64,000 nucleotides of DNA from Ktedonobacterales bacterium (lineage in GTDB: Bacteria; Chloroflexota; Ktedonobacteria; Ktedonobacterales; DATBGS01): contig DATBHW010000033.1 in the NCBI GenBank assembly GCA_036557285.1, positions 1-64,000 of the forward strand, written 5' to 3'. The translations under genes were made by a program, and so were the position numbers. The first letter of the stretch is position 1; each line of letters opens with the position of its first letter. The notes under the pieces are model-generated. The model saw only the letters and a list, made by a program, of their open reading frames with translations. It did no database searches and was not told the origin of the DNA. Positions 8,588 through 17,420 of this stretch are shown here, piece after piece.

Positions 8588-8996
8588 GACGACCTCCAAT
8601 AAATCCTCTTATCAGGCAAAGCCAATAGCATCAGCCCTATACCATACGACCTGTAAGTATAAAAGTGGCTCCTCCTCTGATGATCCCCAAGCCCGCTTAG
8701 TATAACGCAGCCTTTTAGAAAAAGCTAGCCCCTCTGGCGTCTTTTTCTGTGCTGGCCGATCCTATCGTCTCATCAGCGGGGCCGCCTGTCGCCTCTTGTG
8801 TGCTATAATGACAGAGAATTGATGGGGAACTGGCTGCGACAACCGCCTCTTCCCATTCGTTGATAGAGCGTGAGCAAGGGTAAAGGTTCTCACGCTGCGG
8901 GCCTGCTCAAAATAATACTGCTTCTCTATAATCAAACAACGAGCGAAACGCCAAATCGTCGCGCTGCTGCACGAAATAAAGGGGTGATTGGCGCCA
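8588..8996. other. Intergenic region between surface protein and secA
   Basis: The region separates divergent genes. It contains an extended -10 element for secA (8801-8809) and a weaker TATACT-like element for the reverse strand at 8699-8704. I see no gene in it. Confidence 0.55.
8801..8809 (+). promoter_or_regulatory. Extended -10 promoter of secA
   Basis: TGCTATAAT, an extended -10 sequence (TG-N-TATAAT), lies 187 bases before the secA start. No good -35 box is visible, as is common for extended -10 promoters. The leader would be about 180 bases long. Confidence 0.55.
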
Positions 8997-11900
8997 ATGA
9001 GCATTATCACAAAGATTATGGGTGATCCGAACGAGCGCGAGCTGAAGAAAATCCGACCCATCGTTGTCCGCATCAACGACCTGGAGCCGGAGATAGAGAA
9101 GCTGAGCGACGAGGATTTGCGTGCCAAAACCGCTGAGTTCCGTCAATTGATTGACGCTGCTGTTGAAGATGCCGAGGATGATGAGGAGCGCGAAAAGCAG
9201 CGCGATGAGATCCTCGAAGAATTACTCCCGGAGGCGTTTGCTGTCGTGCGTGAAGCGAGCAGGCGCACCATCGGCCTGCGCCATTACGATGTGCAGATGA
9301 TTGGCGGCTTCGTTCTCCACCAGGGCAAGATCGCCGAAATGCGCACTGGCGAAGGCAAAACGCTGGTCGCCACGCTGCCATCCTATCTGAACGCCCTGCC
9401 GGGCCTGGGCGTGCATGTGGTCACGGTCAACGACTACCTCGCCAAACGCGACCGCGAATGGATGGGGCGCATCCACGAGTTTCTAGGGCTAAAGGTTGGC
9501 GTCATTCTGACCACGCAGAACCCCCAGGGGCCAGAACGCCGCGAAGCCTATCAGGCCGATATTTCTTACGGTACCAACAACGAGTTTGGCTTCGATTATC
9601 TGCGCGACAATATGTCGCCCGATCTGGTCTACTGCGCCCAGCGCCCGCTCAATTACGCTATTGTAGACGAGGTAGACAACATCCTGATTGACGAGGCGCG
9701 CACCCCGCTGATCATCTCAGGGCAGGCCGAAGAATCTGCCGAGATGTACGCCAGATTCGCCAGGCTGGTTCCGCGCCTGAAAGAAGAGGACGATTATCTC
9801 GTTGATGCCAAGTCACATACGGTTGCCATCCTCGACGCTGGTATTGAAAAGATGGAGCGCGTGCTGGGCGTCAAAAATATTTATGCCGATATGCACCTGA
9901 CGCGCTATCTGGACAACGCCCTCAAAGCCCACGCGCTCTTCAAGCGCGATAAGGACTATATCGTCAGAGATGGCGAAGTGATTATCGTTGATGAGTTTAC
10001 AGGTCGCCTGATGATTGGCCGACGCTACAACGAAGGGCTGCACCAGGCTATCGAAGCCAAAGAAAACGTCAAGGTCCAGAACGAGAATCGCACGATTGCC
10101 ACCGTCACCTTCCAGAACTATTTCCGCCTCTATAAGAAACTGGCAGGCATGACCGGCACAGCACTCACAGAGGCCGAAGAGTTCAACAAAATCTACAAAC
10201 TGGATGTGATGGTCATTCCCACACACAAGCCAATGATCCGCGATGACATGGCCGACCTGATCTATAAGACGGAAGAGGGCAAGTTTGACTCCGTGGTCGA
10301 AGAGATCAAAGAGCGCCACGAAGCCGGGCAGCCGGTGCTGGTGGGTACAACCTCCGTCGAACTCTCGGAATACCTCGCGCAAAAGCTGAACCGCCAAGGC
10401 ATCGAGCATAACATTCTGAACGCGAAGTTCCATGAAAAAGAGGCGCACATCATCGCCAATGCCGGGCGCAGCGGCGCTGTGACCATTGCCACTAACATGG
10501 CCGGTCGCGGCACCGACATCCTGCTGGGCGGCAATCCCGCCGAATTTGTCGAGAGCATCCTGCATGAGTGGGACATTGATCTGGAGATGGCAACCGAAGA
10601 TGACCGCGCAGACGCGCTCGCAGAGGCCCAAAAACGCTGCGAAGAGGACCGCAAGCGCGTGCTGCGTGTCGAGCAGCTTCGCGCCTGCCAGACCGTCGAG
10701 CAGCATCTCAAAGACATCCTGGCCGAACGCAAGATCGGCCCGGACGAAACCACCAGCGAGCAGCGCCAGAAAGCCGAGGCCGACGCCCGCAAACGCTACG
10801 TCCGCTTTATGCGCGCGTGGGAAGACGATGTGCTGCGCGAAAAAGAGATTGACCCGGCGGAGGCCACCCCGGAACAGCGCAAGTCAGTCGCCAAAGAAGC
10901 CGACCGCCGCCGGGCCGAGCAGTACGAGCGCGAACTTACTATGTGCGGCCTACACATTATTGGCACAGAGCGCCACGAGGCGCGGCGCATTGACAATCAG
11001 TTGCGGGGCCGCTCTGGCCGCCAGGGCGACCCTGGCTCTTCGCGCTTCTATCTCTCTCTCCAAGATGAACTGATGCGCCGCTTTGGCACTGATCGCGTCT
11101 CTCGCCTGATGGATATTGTGGGCATGGATGACAGCATACCTATCGAAAGCCCACTGGCGAGCAAGTTCATCGAACAGGCGCAGACCAAAGTCGAAGGCTT
11201 CAACTTCGATATTCGCAAAAACGTGGTTGATTATGACGATGTGATCGCCAAGCAGCGCGAGGTCATCTACGCTGACCGGCGCGAGATTCTGGAACACGCC
11301 AACCTGCACCCCAAGATTCTGCAAATGATCGAAGCAGAGATCGAGCGCCTGGTGGGCATCCATACCCAGGCCAACGCCCCGGAAAACTGGGGGCTGGATG
11401 AATTGATTCAGGCGCTCAAGCCCTGGTTCGAGGTACCTGATGAGATATTCCCCGACAACCTCAACACCCTCAAGCGTCAAGACCTCACCGACAGTCTGAT
11501 CGAACTGGCGCATCAGGCATATGAAGCCAAAGAGGAGAAGGTTCGCCAGGAATTCGCTGACGAAGGGGAAAACAAAGGCGACGAGATCATGCGCTCCGTT
11601 GAGCGGCAGTTCATGCTGCAAGTGGTAGACCGGCTCTGGATGGACCATATTGATGCGATTGACATCCTGCGCGCCGGCATTGGCCTGCGTGGGGTAGGGC
11701 AGCGCGATCCCAAAGTCGAGTTCCAGCGCGAAGCGTTCAAGATGTTTGATGATCTCAAGCTCGCCATCCAGCACGACATCGGCGATCAGATGATGCGCGT
11801 TCAGATTACGCGGAAAATTGAGGAGCAGCCCAGGCCCAGAGCTTTGCCACGCAATATGCGCACGAATCTGGAGCAGATCGCCGCCGCCAGCGGCCAGGCA

Positions 11901-12239
11901 AAATCAGACAGCGTGAGCGGCGTCCGCGCGCCGAAAATGCTCCCCCCGCCCTCTGGCAACGGGCATGGCAAAGTGAACGGGAACACGAAAGCAGGCCAGG
12001 CCACCAACGGCCACAAGGGCCAGGCTCCAGCCGCCGCAGCCCGCGCACAGGGGCCGCAGCCCAGGCCGAAGCAGCAGCCAACTTTTGCCGGAGCGCGCGG
12101 CCCACATCCCGCGCAAAAAGCCGGGGCCAGGCCAGCGGGCAAAGCTAACACGCCTCCCGTAGACCCGCGTCGCATTGGCCGCAACGATCCCTGCTATTGT
12201 GGCAGCGGCAAAAAATACAAGCTCTGTCATGGCAAGTGA
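8997..12239 (+). CDS. secA: Preprotein translocase ATPase SecA
   Basis: A 1080-residue SecA, the motor that drives unfolded proteins through SecYEG. It has Walker A ([14 protein letters not shown]), the DEAD-like box [16 protein letters not shown], the preprotein cross-linking region, motif [22 protein letters not shown], and [28 protein letters not shown] Pro/Ala-rich linker ends in a zinc-binding SEC-C motif ([15 protein letters not shown]). It is longer than the usual 800-950 residues, mainly through a charged, helical insertion between GGNPAEF and the [11 protein letters not shown] motif. The ATG at 8997 is preferred to a TTG at 8988 because AAAGGGG is 10 bases upstream. It is a single gene with its own promoter. 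Confidence 0.97.
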   Translation: MSIITKIMGDPNERELKKIRPIVVRINDLEPEIEKLSDEDLRAKTAEFRQLIDAAVEDAEDDEEREKQRDEILEELLPEAFAVVREASRRTIGLRHYDVQMIGGFVLHQGKIAEMRTGEGKTLVATLPSYLNALPGLGVHVVTVNDYLAKRDREWMGRIHEFLGLKVGVILTTQNPQGPERREAYQADISYGTNNEFGFDYLRDNMSPDLVYCAQRPLNYAIVDEVDNILIDEARTPLIISGQAEESAEMYARFARLVPRLKEEDDYLVDAKSHTVAILDAGIEKMERVLGVKNIYADMHLTRYLDNALKAHALFKRDKDYIVRDGEVIIVDEFTGRLMIGRRYNEGLHQAIEAKENVKVQNENRTIATVTFQNYFRLYKKLAGMTGTALTEAEEFNKIYKLDVMVIPTHKPMIRDDMADLIYKTEEGKFDSVVEEIKERHEAGQPVLVGTTSVELSEYLAQKLNRQGIEHNILNAKFHEKEAHIIANAGRSGAVTIATNMAGRGTDILLGGNPAEFVESILHEWDIDLEMATEDDRADALAEAQKRCEEDRKRVLRVEQLRACQTVEQHLKDILAERKIGPDETTSEQRQKAEADARKRYVRFMRAWEDDVLREKEIDPAEATPEQRKSVAKEADRRRAEQYERELTMCGLHIIGTERHEARRIDNQLRGRSGRQGDPGSSRFYLSLQDELMRRFGTDRVSRLMDIVGMDDSIPIESPLASKFIEQAQTKVEGFNFDIRKNVVDYDDVIAKQREVIYADRREILEHANLHPKILQMIEAEIERLVGIHTQANAPENWGLDELIQALKPWFEVPDEIFPDNLNTLKRQDLTDSLIELAHQAYEAKEEKVRQEFADEGENKGDEIMRSVERQFMLQVVDRLWMDHIDAIDILRAGIGLRGVGQRDPKVEFQREAFKMFDDLKLAIQHDIGDQMMRVQITRKIEEQPRPRALPRNMRTNLEQIAAASGQAKSDSVSGVRAPKMLPPPSGNGHGKVNGNTKAGQATNGHKGQAPAAAARAQGPQPRPKQQPTFAGARGPHPAQKAGARPAGKANTPPVDPRRIGRNDPCYCGSGKKYKLCHGK

Positions 12240-12275
12240 TTCATCGGGCAAACAATGAGCGCATTGCGCGTAGCG

Positions 12276-12298
12276 CCGCTGTCCCAGACGGACAGCGG
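12276..12298. terminator. Hairpin between secA and the hydroxyacyl-CoA dehydrogenase gene
   Basis: A 9-bp stem (CCGCTGTCC and GGACAGCGG) with a 5-base loop lies between convergent stops at 12239 and 12308. Confidence 0.5.
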
Positions 12299-12307
12299 GC
12301 GGCTCGG

Positions 12308-13171
12308 TTAAAGCTCACTCATGTTGTAAAAGCCCTTGCCGTTCTTCTTGCCATAGCGCCCGGCCAGCACCATCCGCTTGAGCAGCGGCGGTGGCGCGTA
12401 GATCGCGTCCTTGAACTCATCGTAGATGGCCTGGGCCGCGTAGAGCGTGGTATCCAGCCCCACGTAATCGAGCAGCTCAAACGGCCCCATTGGATAGCCG
12501 CAGCCCAGCTTCATACTGGTATCAATGTCCTCCATCGTCGCAAAGCCCTGCTCATACATGCGCACCGCCGCCAGCATGTAAGGAATCAGCAGAAAGTTGA
12601 CGATGAAACCCGCGCGATCTTTGGCAACCACAGGCGTCTTGCCCAGCGAGCGAGCAAAGCCTTTCAGCATCTCAACCGTCTCTTCGCTGGTGGCAATCGT
12701 GCGCACCACTTCTACCAGCTTCATCACCGGCGCGGGATTAAAGAAGTGCAGGCCCGCAATCTTATCCTGGCGATTGGTCACAGCCGCCATCTCCGTGATC
12801 GTCAGTGAAGAGGTATTCGTAGCAATGATGGCTTCGGGCCGCAAGAGGCGATCAAGCTGGGGGAAGAGCTTGCGCTTCTCATCCATATTCTCGATAATCG
12901 CCTCGATCACCAGATCACAGTCGCGGAAATCTTCCAAGCTCAGCGTTCCGCGCAGGCGATCCCGCGCCTCCTGCGCCTGTCCCTCGCTCAACTTCTGCTT
13001 ATCCACCAGCATACTCCATGCGCCATGAATGCGCGCCAGCCCTTTATCGAGCAGTTGCTGATTTACCTCATGCACCAGCGTCATGTAGCCCGACTGGGCA
13101 CAGGTCTGGGCAATGCCGCTGCCCATCAAACCGCATCCCACGACCCCGACACGTTTAATCTCTATCGCCAT
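12308..13171 (-). CDS. hbd: 3-hydroxybutyryl-CoA dehydrogenase-type enzyme
   Basis: A 287-residue NAD(P)-dependent 3-hydroxyacyl-CoA dehydrogenase. The N-terminal Rossmann fold begins VGVVGCGLMGSGIAQ. The catalytic region reads AGLHFFNPAPVMKLVEVV, with the family histidine, and the C-terminal dimerisation domain contains LGCGYPMGPFELLDYVGLDT. Length matches bacterial Hbd/PaaH-type enzymes. The start at 13171 has AAGGAG 9 bases upstream; a start at 13180 would sit directly on that site. It overlaps the end of the HIT gene by 17 bases and is probably translated from the same message. It would oxidise 3-hydroxyacyl-CoA in fatty-acid or aromatic-acid catabolism, or work in reverse for polymer synthesis. 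Confidence 0.9.
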   Translation of the reverse strand: MAIEIKRVGVVGCGLMGSGIAQTCAQSGYMTLVHEVNQQLLDKGLARIHGAWSMLVDKQKLSEGQAQEARDRLRGTLSLEDFRDCDLVIEAIIENMDEKRKLFPQLDRLLRPEAIIATNTSSLTITEMAAVTNRQDKIAGLHFFNPAPVMKLVEVVRTIATSEETVEMLKGFARSLGKTPVVAKDRAGFIVNFLLIPYMLAAVRMYEQGFATMEDIDTSMKLGCGYPMGPFELLDYVGLDTTLYAAQAIYDEFKDAIYAPPPLLKRMVLAGRYGKKNGKGFYNMSEL

Positions 13172-13859
13172 CGTCGCCATCTCCTTCGTGCTGCGCCCTT
13201 GCCGTTTGGCCGGGTCGGCTTTCATCAGTATTGTATTCCTGGGCAAACTCCCGCCACTTCTGAAGCAGCGACTCAATCTTGGGCCGCCCATTGACCCGCC
13301 GTTCATCAGACGGACGCCAGGCGTCCTGTGTCGCTGTTGCCTCTTTGCGCAGCGCCCCCAGGAACGAGAAATAGCGTACCTCTTCGGGTAGAAAAAGCTG
13401 ACCTTCTCCCACTCGTTGCTCAAAATAGAAATACTGGCCCTGCTGCGCGTGCCACTCGCGTAGATCCTCCTGGTTGGGAGCAGGATGGGGATGATATGCA
13501 GAGAGATCAAGTTGAATTGGCCCAAAGGGAAAACAATGCAGGTGCGCGTGATAAACCGTCTGACGAAAGATGCCATGCTCAAAAAAAACTGGCGGGCGAT
13601 ACGTCTGGCTCAAAAACTCGGCAACCCTGGCCTTCATCCACAAAAACTCCTCCTCCAGTTCCGGGATCAACGCGCCATAACAGCTATAATGCTCCTTCGG
13701 GACCAGCAGGATATGTCCCTCGATCAAGGGCGCGTGATCGGCAAGCAGAAAGAACGATTGGCTCTCAGTCAGGATATTATGGAGGTCTTGACGGACACAA
13801 AACGCACAATCTTCGCGGGGACGCGGTGCATCAAGCGCGGGTTGTTGCTCCAAACCCAT
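13155..13859 (-). CDS. HIT-family hydrolase-like protein
   Basis: A 234-residue protein with a histidine-triad domain. It starts with a CxxC-like metal site (DCAFCVRQD), continues through ADHAPLIEGHILLVPKEH, and has the histidine triad YHAHLHCF at about residue 100. The C-terminal 100 residues are extra compared with simple HIT proteins of about 110-140 residues, and the last part is hydrophilic. HIT proteins hydrolyse or transfer nucleotidyl groups; the substrate is unknown. The gene overlaps and precedes the dehydrogenase gene. Confidence 0.82.
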   Translation of the reverse strand: MGLEQQPALDAPRPREDCAFCVRQDLHNILTESQSFFLLADHAPLIEGHILLVPKEHYSCYGALIPELEEEFLWMKARVAEFLSQTYRPPVFFEHGIFRQTVYHAHLHCFPFGPIQLDLSAYHPHPAPNQEDLREWHAQQGQYFYFEQRVGEGQLFLPEEVRYFSFLGALRKEATATQDAWRPSDERRVNGRPKIESLLQKWREFAQEYNTDESRPGQTARAQHEGDGDDGDRD

Positions 13860-14032
13860 GAATTGGTTCCTCGAAACGTGGCCTCTGCCCGCGCCTACCT
13901 GGATACATGGTTGCGCGGAACGCAGGGAGATTTCCGCTATCTCTTGTTAGTATACAAGGGGAAGCCGCATCAGTGCAACCGCCAGCGGAGTTGCACTGAA
14001 GCTGCCGGTGAAACAGCAAGGCAGGCGGCATC

Positions 14033-14061
14033 TTGACACCCATATCACAATAGCGTATTAT
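14033..14061 (+). promoter_or_regulatory. Strong promoter of the tRNA-Gln/glmU unit
   Basis: TTGACA at 14033-14038 and TATTAT at 14056-14061 are spaced by 17 bases. The start would be near 14068, 29 bases before the tRNA. A 9-bp inverted repeat (CAGTGCAAC at 13971-13979 and its complement at 13990-13998) lies just upstream and could be an operator or a terminator. Confidence 0.8.
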
Positions 14062-14096
14062 ACATGAGAGCCAGCCACCGTGACTCATCAACCTAT

Positions 14097-14167
14097 TGGG
14101 GCGTGGCCAAGCGGTAAGGCAGCGGACTTTGGATCCGCGATCCCAGGTTCGAATCCTGGCGCCCCAG
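14097..14167 (+). tRNA. tRNA-Gln (anticodon UUG)
   Basis: A full cloverleaf of 71 bases. The acceptor stem is TGGGGCG with CGCCCCA, followed by discriminator G. The anticodon stem is GCGGA/TCCGC with loop CTTTGGA, giving anticodon TTG. The T-arm is CCAGG-TTCGAAT-CCTGG. CCA is not encoded. There is no terminator before glmU, so tRNA and mRNA are probably made as one transcript. Confidence 0.95.
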
Positions 14168-14216
14168 CCCCTACAGATTTTTCCTGGGCTATTTCCTGAG
14201 AGGCGCAACTGCGATC

Positions 14217-15686
14217 ATGAGAGGATTTGCTGCACTGGTGCTGGCAGCCGGGAAAGGGACGCGAATGCGATCCCGGTTGCCCAAAGTGCTTCACCCCCTG
14301 GCCGGTCGCCCGCTTCTGGAGCATACGCTGACCGCTATAGAGGGATTGGCGACCAATTCTGAAACCTCTGCGCCCGGCGAAGCGTCAGATGACCCTCCGC
14401 CAATAGTAGTGGTTGTCAGTCAGGATGCTGACTCCATTCGCAGCGCCTTTGCTGGCCGCTGCCTCTTTGCCACCCAGAGCGCCCAACTTGGCACCGCCGA
14501 CGCCGTACTGGCCGCACAACCAACGCTCTCCTCGCTCTCGCCATCGCCTGCGTATACGCTGATTCTGCCAGGCGACGCGCCGCTGCTGACCACAAAAATG
14601 CTGCGGTCATTGCTCGAAGCTTTTCGCCAGAGCGACAGCCCGCTCGCCCTTGTCAGCGCCCAGGCTCCAGACCCAACCGGCTACGGGCGCGTGGTCCGCG
14701 ATGAGCGCGGGCGTATCTGTGCGGTTGTTGAGGAGAAGGACACCAGCGATTGGCAGCGCGCGATTACGGAAGTGAATACCTCGCACTATTGCATCAGGAC
14801 CGACTGGCTCTGGGAACATCTGCCGCACGTCCAGCGTAACGCCATCAGCGGCGAGTACTATCTCGTCGATCTGGTCGAGATGGCAGCGAAGCAAGGCTAT
14901 ACCATCCCCACCGTCAGCGCGCCGCTGGATGAGGTGATGGGCGTCAATGATCGGGTACAGCTTGCCCAGGCAGAAAGCTTGGTGCGCCGCCGCATCCTGG
15001 AGCGGCTGATGCTGAGCGGTGTCACCATTATCGATCCCGCCAGCACGTTTATTGCCGCCAGTGTCAAGATCGGCCAGGATACTGTCATCCACCCCTTCAC
15101 GACGATCAGCGGCAGCGCCACCATTGGCAGCGAGTGCGTCATTGGCCCGCACAGCGTCATCAGAGACAGCCAGATTGGTAATCAGTGTGAGATCGTTGGT
15201 TCCTGGCTGGAAGAGGCAACTCTGGAAGCAAACGTCCATGTTGGGCCGATGAGTCACCTCCGGCCAGGGGCGCATCTCGCCACCAATGTACATCTGGGGA
15301 ATTACGCCGAGGTCAAAAAGTCTTTTATCGGCGCGGGTACGCAGATGCACCATTTCAGCTATATGGGCGATGCGACCGTTGGGGAAAACGTCAACATCGG
15401 CGCAGGGGCGATCACTTGCAATTATGACGGCACGCCGATTAAGAAGAAAACCTTGATTGAAGATGGCGCCTCCGTCGGCAGCGATACCTTGTTTATCGCT
15501 CCCGTCACTATGGGACAAGGCGCCACAACGGGCGCGGGCGCTGTCGTCAACCATGATGTCGCGCCAGGCACGCTCGTGGTTGGCATGCCTGCCCGCCCGA
15601 TTCGTCGTGTACACACGAAGCAGGAAGGAGAATCAACGCCGCCGACTCCGCCCGACGCGCCAGCGCGTGGAGAGGGAGAGGAGTAA
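14217..15686 (+). CDS. glmU: Bifunctional GlmU, UDP-GlcNAc synthesis
   Basis: A 489-residue enzyme that acetylates glucosamine-1-phosphate and then couples it to UTP, making UDP-GlcNAc for peptidoglycan. The uridyltransferase half starts with LVLAAGKGTRMRSRLPKVLHPL, and LGTADAV is near residue 95. The C-terminal half is a left-handed beta-helix of hexapeptide repeats (IGSECVIGPHSVI). The acetyltransferase site is HFSYMGDATVGENVNIGAG, followed by the CNYDG loop. The last 30 residues are a hydrophilic tail. The start ATG is 50 bases after the tRNA. Ten bases separate its stop from the CNNM/CorC gene. Confidence 0.95.
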   Translation: MRGFAALVLAAGKGTRMRSRLPKVLHPLAGRPLLEHTLTAIEGLATNSETSAPGEASDDPPPIVVVVSQDADSIRSAFAGRCLFATQSAQLGTADAVLAAQPTLSSLSPSPAYTLILPGDAPLLTTKMLRSLLEAFRQSDSPLALVSAQAPDPTGYGRVVRDERGRICAVVEEKDTSDWQRAITEVNTSHYCIRTDWLWEHLPHVQRNAISGEYYLVDLVEMAAKQGYTIPTVSAPLDEVMGVNDRVQLAQAESLVRRRILERLMLSGVTIIDPASTFIAASVKIGQDTVIHPFTTISGSATIGSECVIGPHSVIRDSQIGNQCEIVGSWLEEATLEANVHVGPMSHLRPGAHLATNVHLGNYAEVKKSFIGAGTQMHHFSYMGDATVGENVNIGAGAITCNYDGTPIKKKTLIEDGASVGSDTLFIAPVTMGQGATTGAGAVVNHDVAPGTLVVGMPARPIRRVHTKQEGESTPPTPPDAPARGEGEE

Positions 15687-15695
15687 GCGATCTCT

Positions 15696-17207
15696 ATGGA
15701 TAGTAGTGGTTCATCTAGTCCGTTAGCACTTCTTTTTACTGTCTACAGCGCCCTGAGCGCCCATCACAGTCTGGCGCCCCTTGCGTCATTGGCCGCTTCC
15801 TCCCAGGATACCAGCGCAGCCATTTCCGGGTTTACTGCCGCCGAATGGTTCCAGCTTTTGGGGATCATCATCGCGCTGATCCTATCGGCCTGTTCATCAG
15901 CCGCCGAAACGGCGCTTACCTCGGTCAGCCGCATCAAAATCAAAAATATGGTGGCAGAGGGAGATATGACGGCCCAGAGGATTGAGCGGCTGCTGGCCGA
16001 ACCCAACAAGTTCCTCACCACCATTCTGGTAGTAAACAACGTGGCGGTAATCGTGGCCGCGACGCTGGCAACGCTCCTGGCCCTCAGACTCTCCGCAAGC
16101 TGGGGGGAACTGCTCTCCACCCTCCTGATCGCGCTAATAGTGCTGATCTTCTGCGAGATTGCCCCCAAGACAGCCGCCATCCAGAACCCGGAGCGCTGGG
16201 CGCGGGTTCTGGTGAATCCTGTGCGCGGCGCGGCCTGGTTTCTATCTCCGGTCATCAGGTTTCTTGGCGCAATCACCTCGTCTCTGGTGCGCCTCTTTGG
16301 TGGGCGCGTCCGCCGACGTGGCCCCTTCGTCACCGAAGAAGAATTGCGCATGCTGGTGGCGGTGGGTGAAGAGGAAGGGGTTATCGAAGAAGAAGAGCGG
16401 GAGATGATTCACAGTATCTTCGAGTTAGGTGATCGCCCGGTGCGGGAAATCATGATACCGCGCATTGATATGGTCACGCTGGAGAGCGAAGACACGCTGG
16501 ATGAGGCCGCCACACTTATCATGCAGGGTGGGCAATCGCGCATTCCGGTCTATGAAGATACCATTGATAATCTTATCGGTGTCCTCTACGCCAAAGACCT
16601 CCTACGCCACTTGCGTCAGGGCAACACCCAGGCAAAGGTACGCGATTTTGTGCGTCCGGCCTACTTTGTCCCTGAATCCAAGAAACTGGATGATCTGCTG
16701 CACGAGCTTCAGCATCAGCGCGTCCATATGGCGATTGTCGTTGATGAATATGGGTCCGTCGCCGGCCTTGTGACCATTGAAGACCTTGTAGAAGAGATTA
16801 TTGGCGACATTCAGGACGAGTACGATAAAGAAGAGATTCTCTACGAGAGAATTGGTGATAACGAATATATCATTGATGCTAAGATCAGCATTGATGATTT
16901 CAATGAGGTTCTCGATACAAGGCTCACGGATGAAGATTACGATACACTGGGCGGCTTTGTCTATGCTCAACTGGATAAAGTACCCAGCGTAGGCGATGAG
17001 GTCTCATACCGAAACCTCGCCATGACGGTCCTTTCAACCAGGGGAAGACGTATCACCAAAGTGAAAGTCATCCGCCACGTAGAGGACCATCATCAGGCAG
17101 GCGAGGATGAGGCCGCAGCGCCGCCGCAGCACACAAACAACGGCACACCTCCCAACAACCGCAGTCACGCCGAGCGCGCCAGCACAGGCCACCAGCTAAG
17201 CGAATGA
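15696..17207 (+). CDS. CNNM/CorC-type transporter-like membrane protein
   Basis: A 503-residue protein of the hemolysin C / CNNM family. An N-terminal leader with hydrophobic residues is followed by a DUF21 membrane domain at about 45-195 with three or four helices (FQLLGIIIALILSACSSAAETALTS). A CBS-domain pair lies at about 230-350 (VREIMIPRIDMVTLE and AIVVDEYGSVAGLVTIEDLVEEIIG), and a CorC_HlyC domain at about 370-455. The final 50 residues are disordered. The family is linked to magnesium/cobalt export or regulation, and the CBS pair probably binds adenine nucleotide. GAGGAG lies upstream of the start. It follows glmU in the same unit. Confidence 0.9.
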   Translation: MDSSGSSSPLALLFTVYSALSAHHSLAPLASLAASSQDTSAAISGFTAAEWFQLLGIIIALILSACSSAAETALTSVSRIKIKNMVAEGDMTAQRIERLLAEPNKFLTTILVVNNVAVIVAATLATLLALRLSASWGELLSTLLIALIVLIFCEIAPKTAAIQNPERWARVLVNPVRGAAWFLSPVIRFLGAITSSLVRLFGGRVRRRGPFVTEEELRMLVAVGEEEGVIEEEEREMIHSIFELGDRPVREIMIPRIDMVTLESEDTLDEAATLIMQGGQSRIPVYEDTIDNLIGVLYAKDLLRHLRQGNTQAKVRDFVRPAYFVPESKKLDDLLHELQHQRVHMAIVVDEYGSVAGLVTIEDLVEEIIGDIQDEYDKEEILYERIGDNEYIIDAKISIDDFNEVLDTRLTDEDYDTLGGFVYAQLDKVPSVGDEVSYRNLAMTVLSTRGRRITKVKVIRHVEDHHQAGEDEAAAPPQHTNNGTPPNNRSHAERASTGHQLSE

Positions 17208-17233
17208 GCGCCCACATCTGCCTGGACAGGCTA

Positions 17234-17242
17234 TGCTACAAT
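17234..17242 (+). promoter_or_regulatory. Extended -10 promoter of the 45-aa ORF/GT4 unit
   Basis: TGCTACAAT is an extended -10 sequence, 41 bases before the GTG start at 17283. No clear -35 box is seen. Confidence 0.5.
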
Positions 17243-17282
17243 ACTACACAGAATGAAGCGTACTTTTAAGGAAGGACGAACA

Positions 17283-17420
17283 GTGATTACACTCTGCGAT
17301 GCCAATGGCGGGCTGAGCCAGACTCAGCGCGCTCTGGCAGAAAGCGAGGGACGTTGGCCGCGCATCTGCGCCCTAGCCCGTGAAACCGAGCGGCAAAGCG
17401 AGGTGGGCCATGTGCTTTAG
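17283..17420 (+). CDS. Small 45-aa ORF overlapping the GT4 gene
   Basis: A GTG start with an excellent AAGGAAGG site (17268-17275) 7 bases upstream opens a 45-residue frame (MITLCDANGGLSQTQ at the start, ending EVGHVL). Its TAG at 17418-17420 overlaps the ATG of the glycosyltransferase at 17410 by 11 bases, as expected for translational coupling. The peptide is mixed-charge, contains two cysteines and one tryptophan, and has no membrane segment. I do not recognise it. It may be a real small protein or an uORF that tunes expression of the downstream enzyme. Translation is inferred from the ribosome binding site and overlap only. Confidence 0.55.
   Translation: MITLCDANGGLSQTQRALAESEGRWPRICALARETERQSEVGHVL

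Noticed and set aside
9813-11774. Long reverse frames opposite secA
   Set aside because: SecA motifs on the forward strand are unmistakable, and the reverse frames only mirror its codon bias.
13971-13998. Inverted repeat considered as a riboswitch for glmU
   Set aside because: It lies upstream of the promoter, so it would not be in the transcript.
14607-15614. A 335-codon open frame on the reverse strand opposite glmU
   Set aside because: It is a shadow of the high-GC glmU gene; no ribosome site and no recognisable protein.
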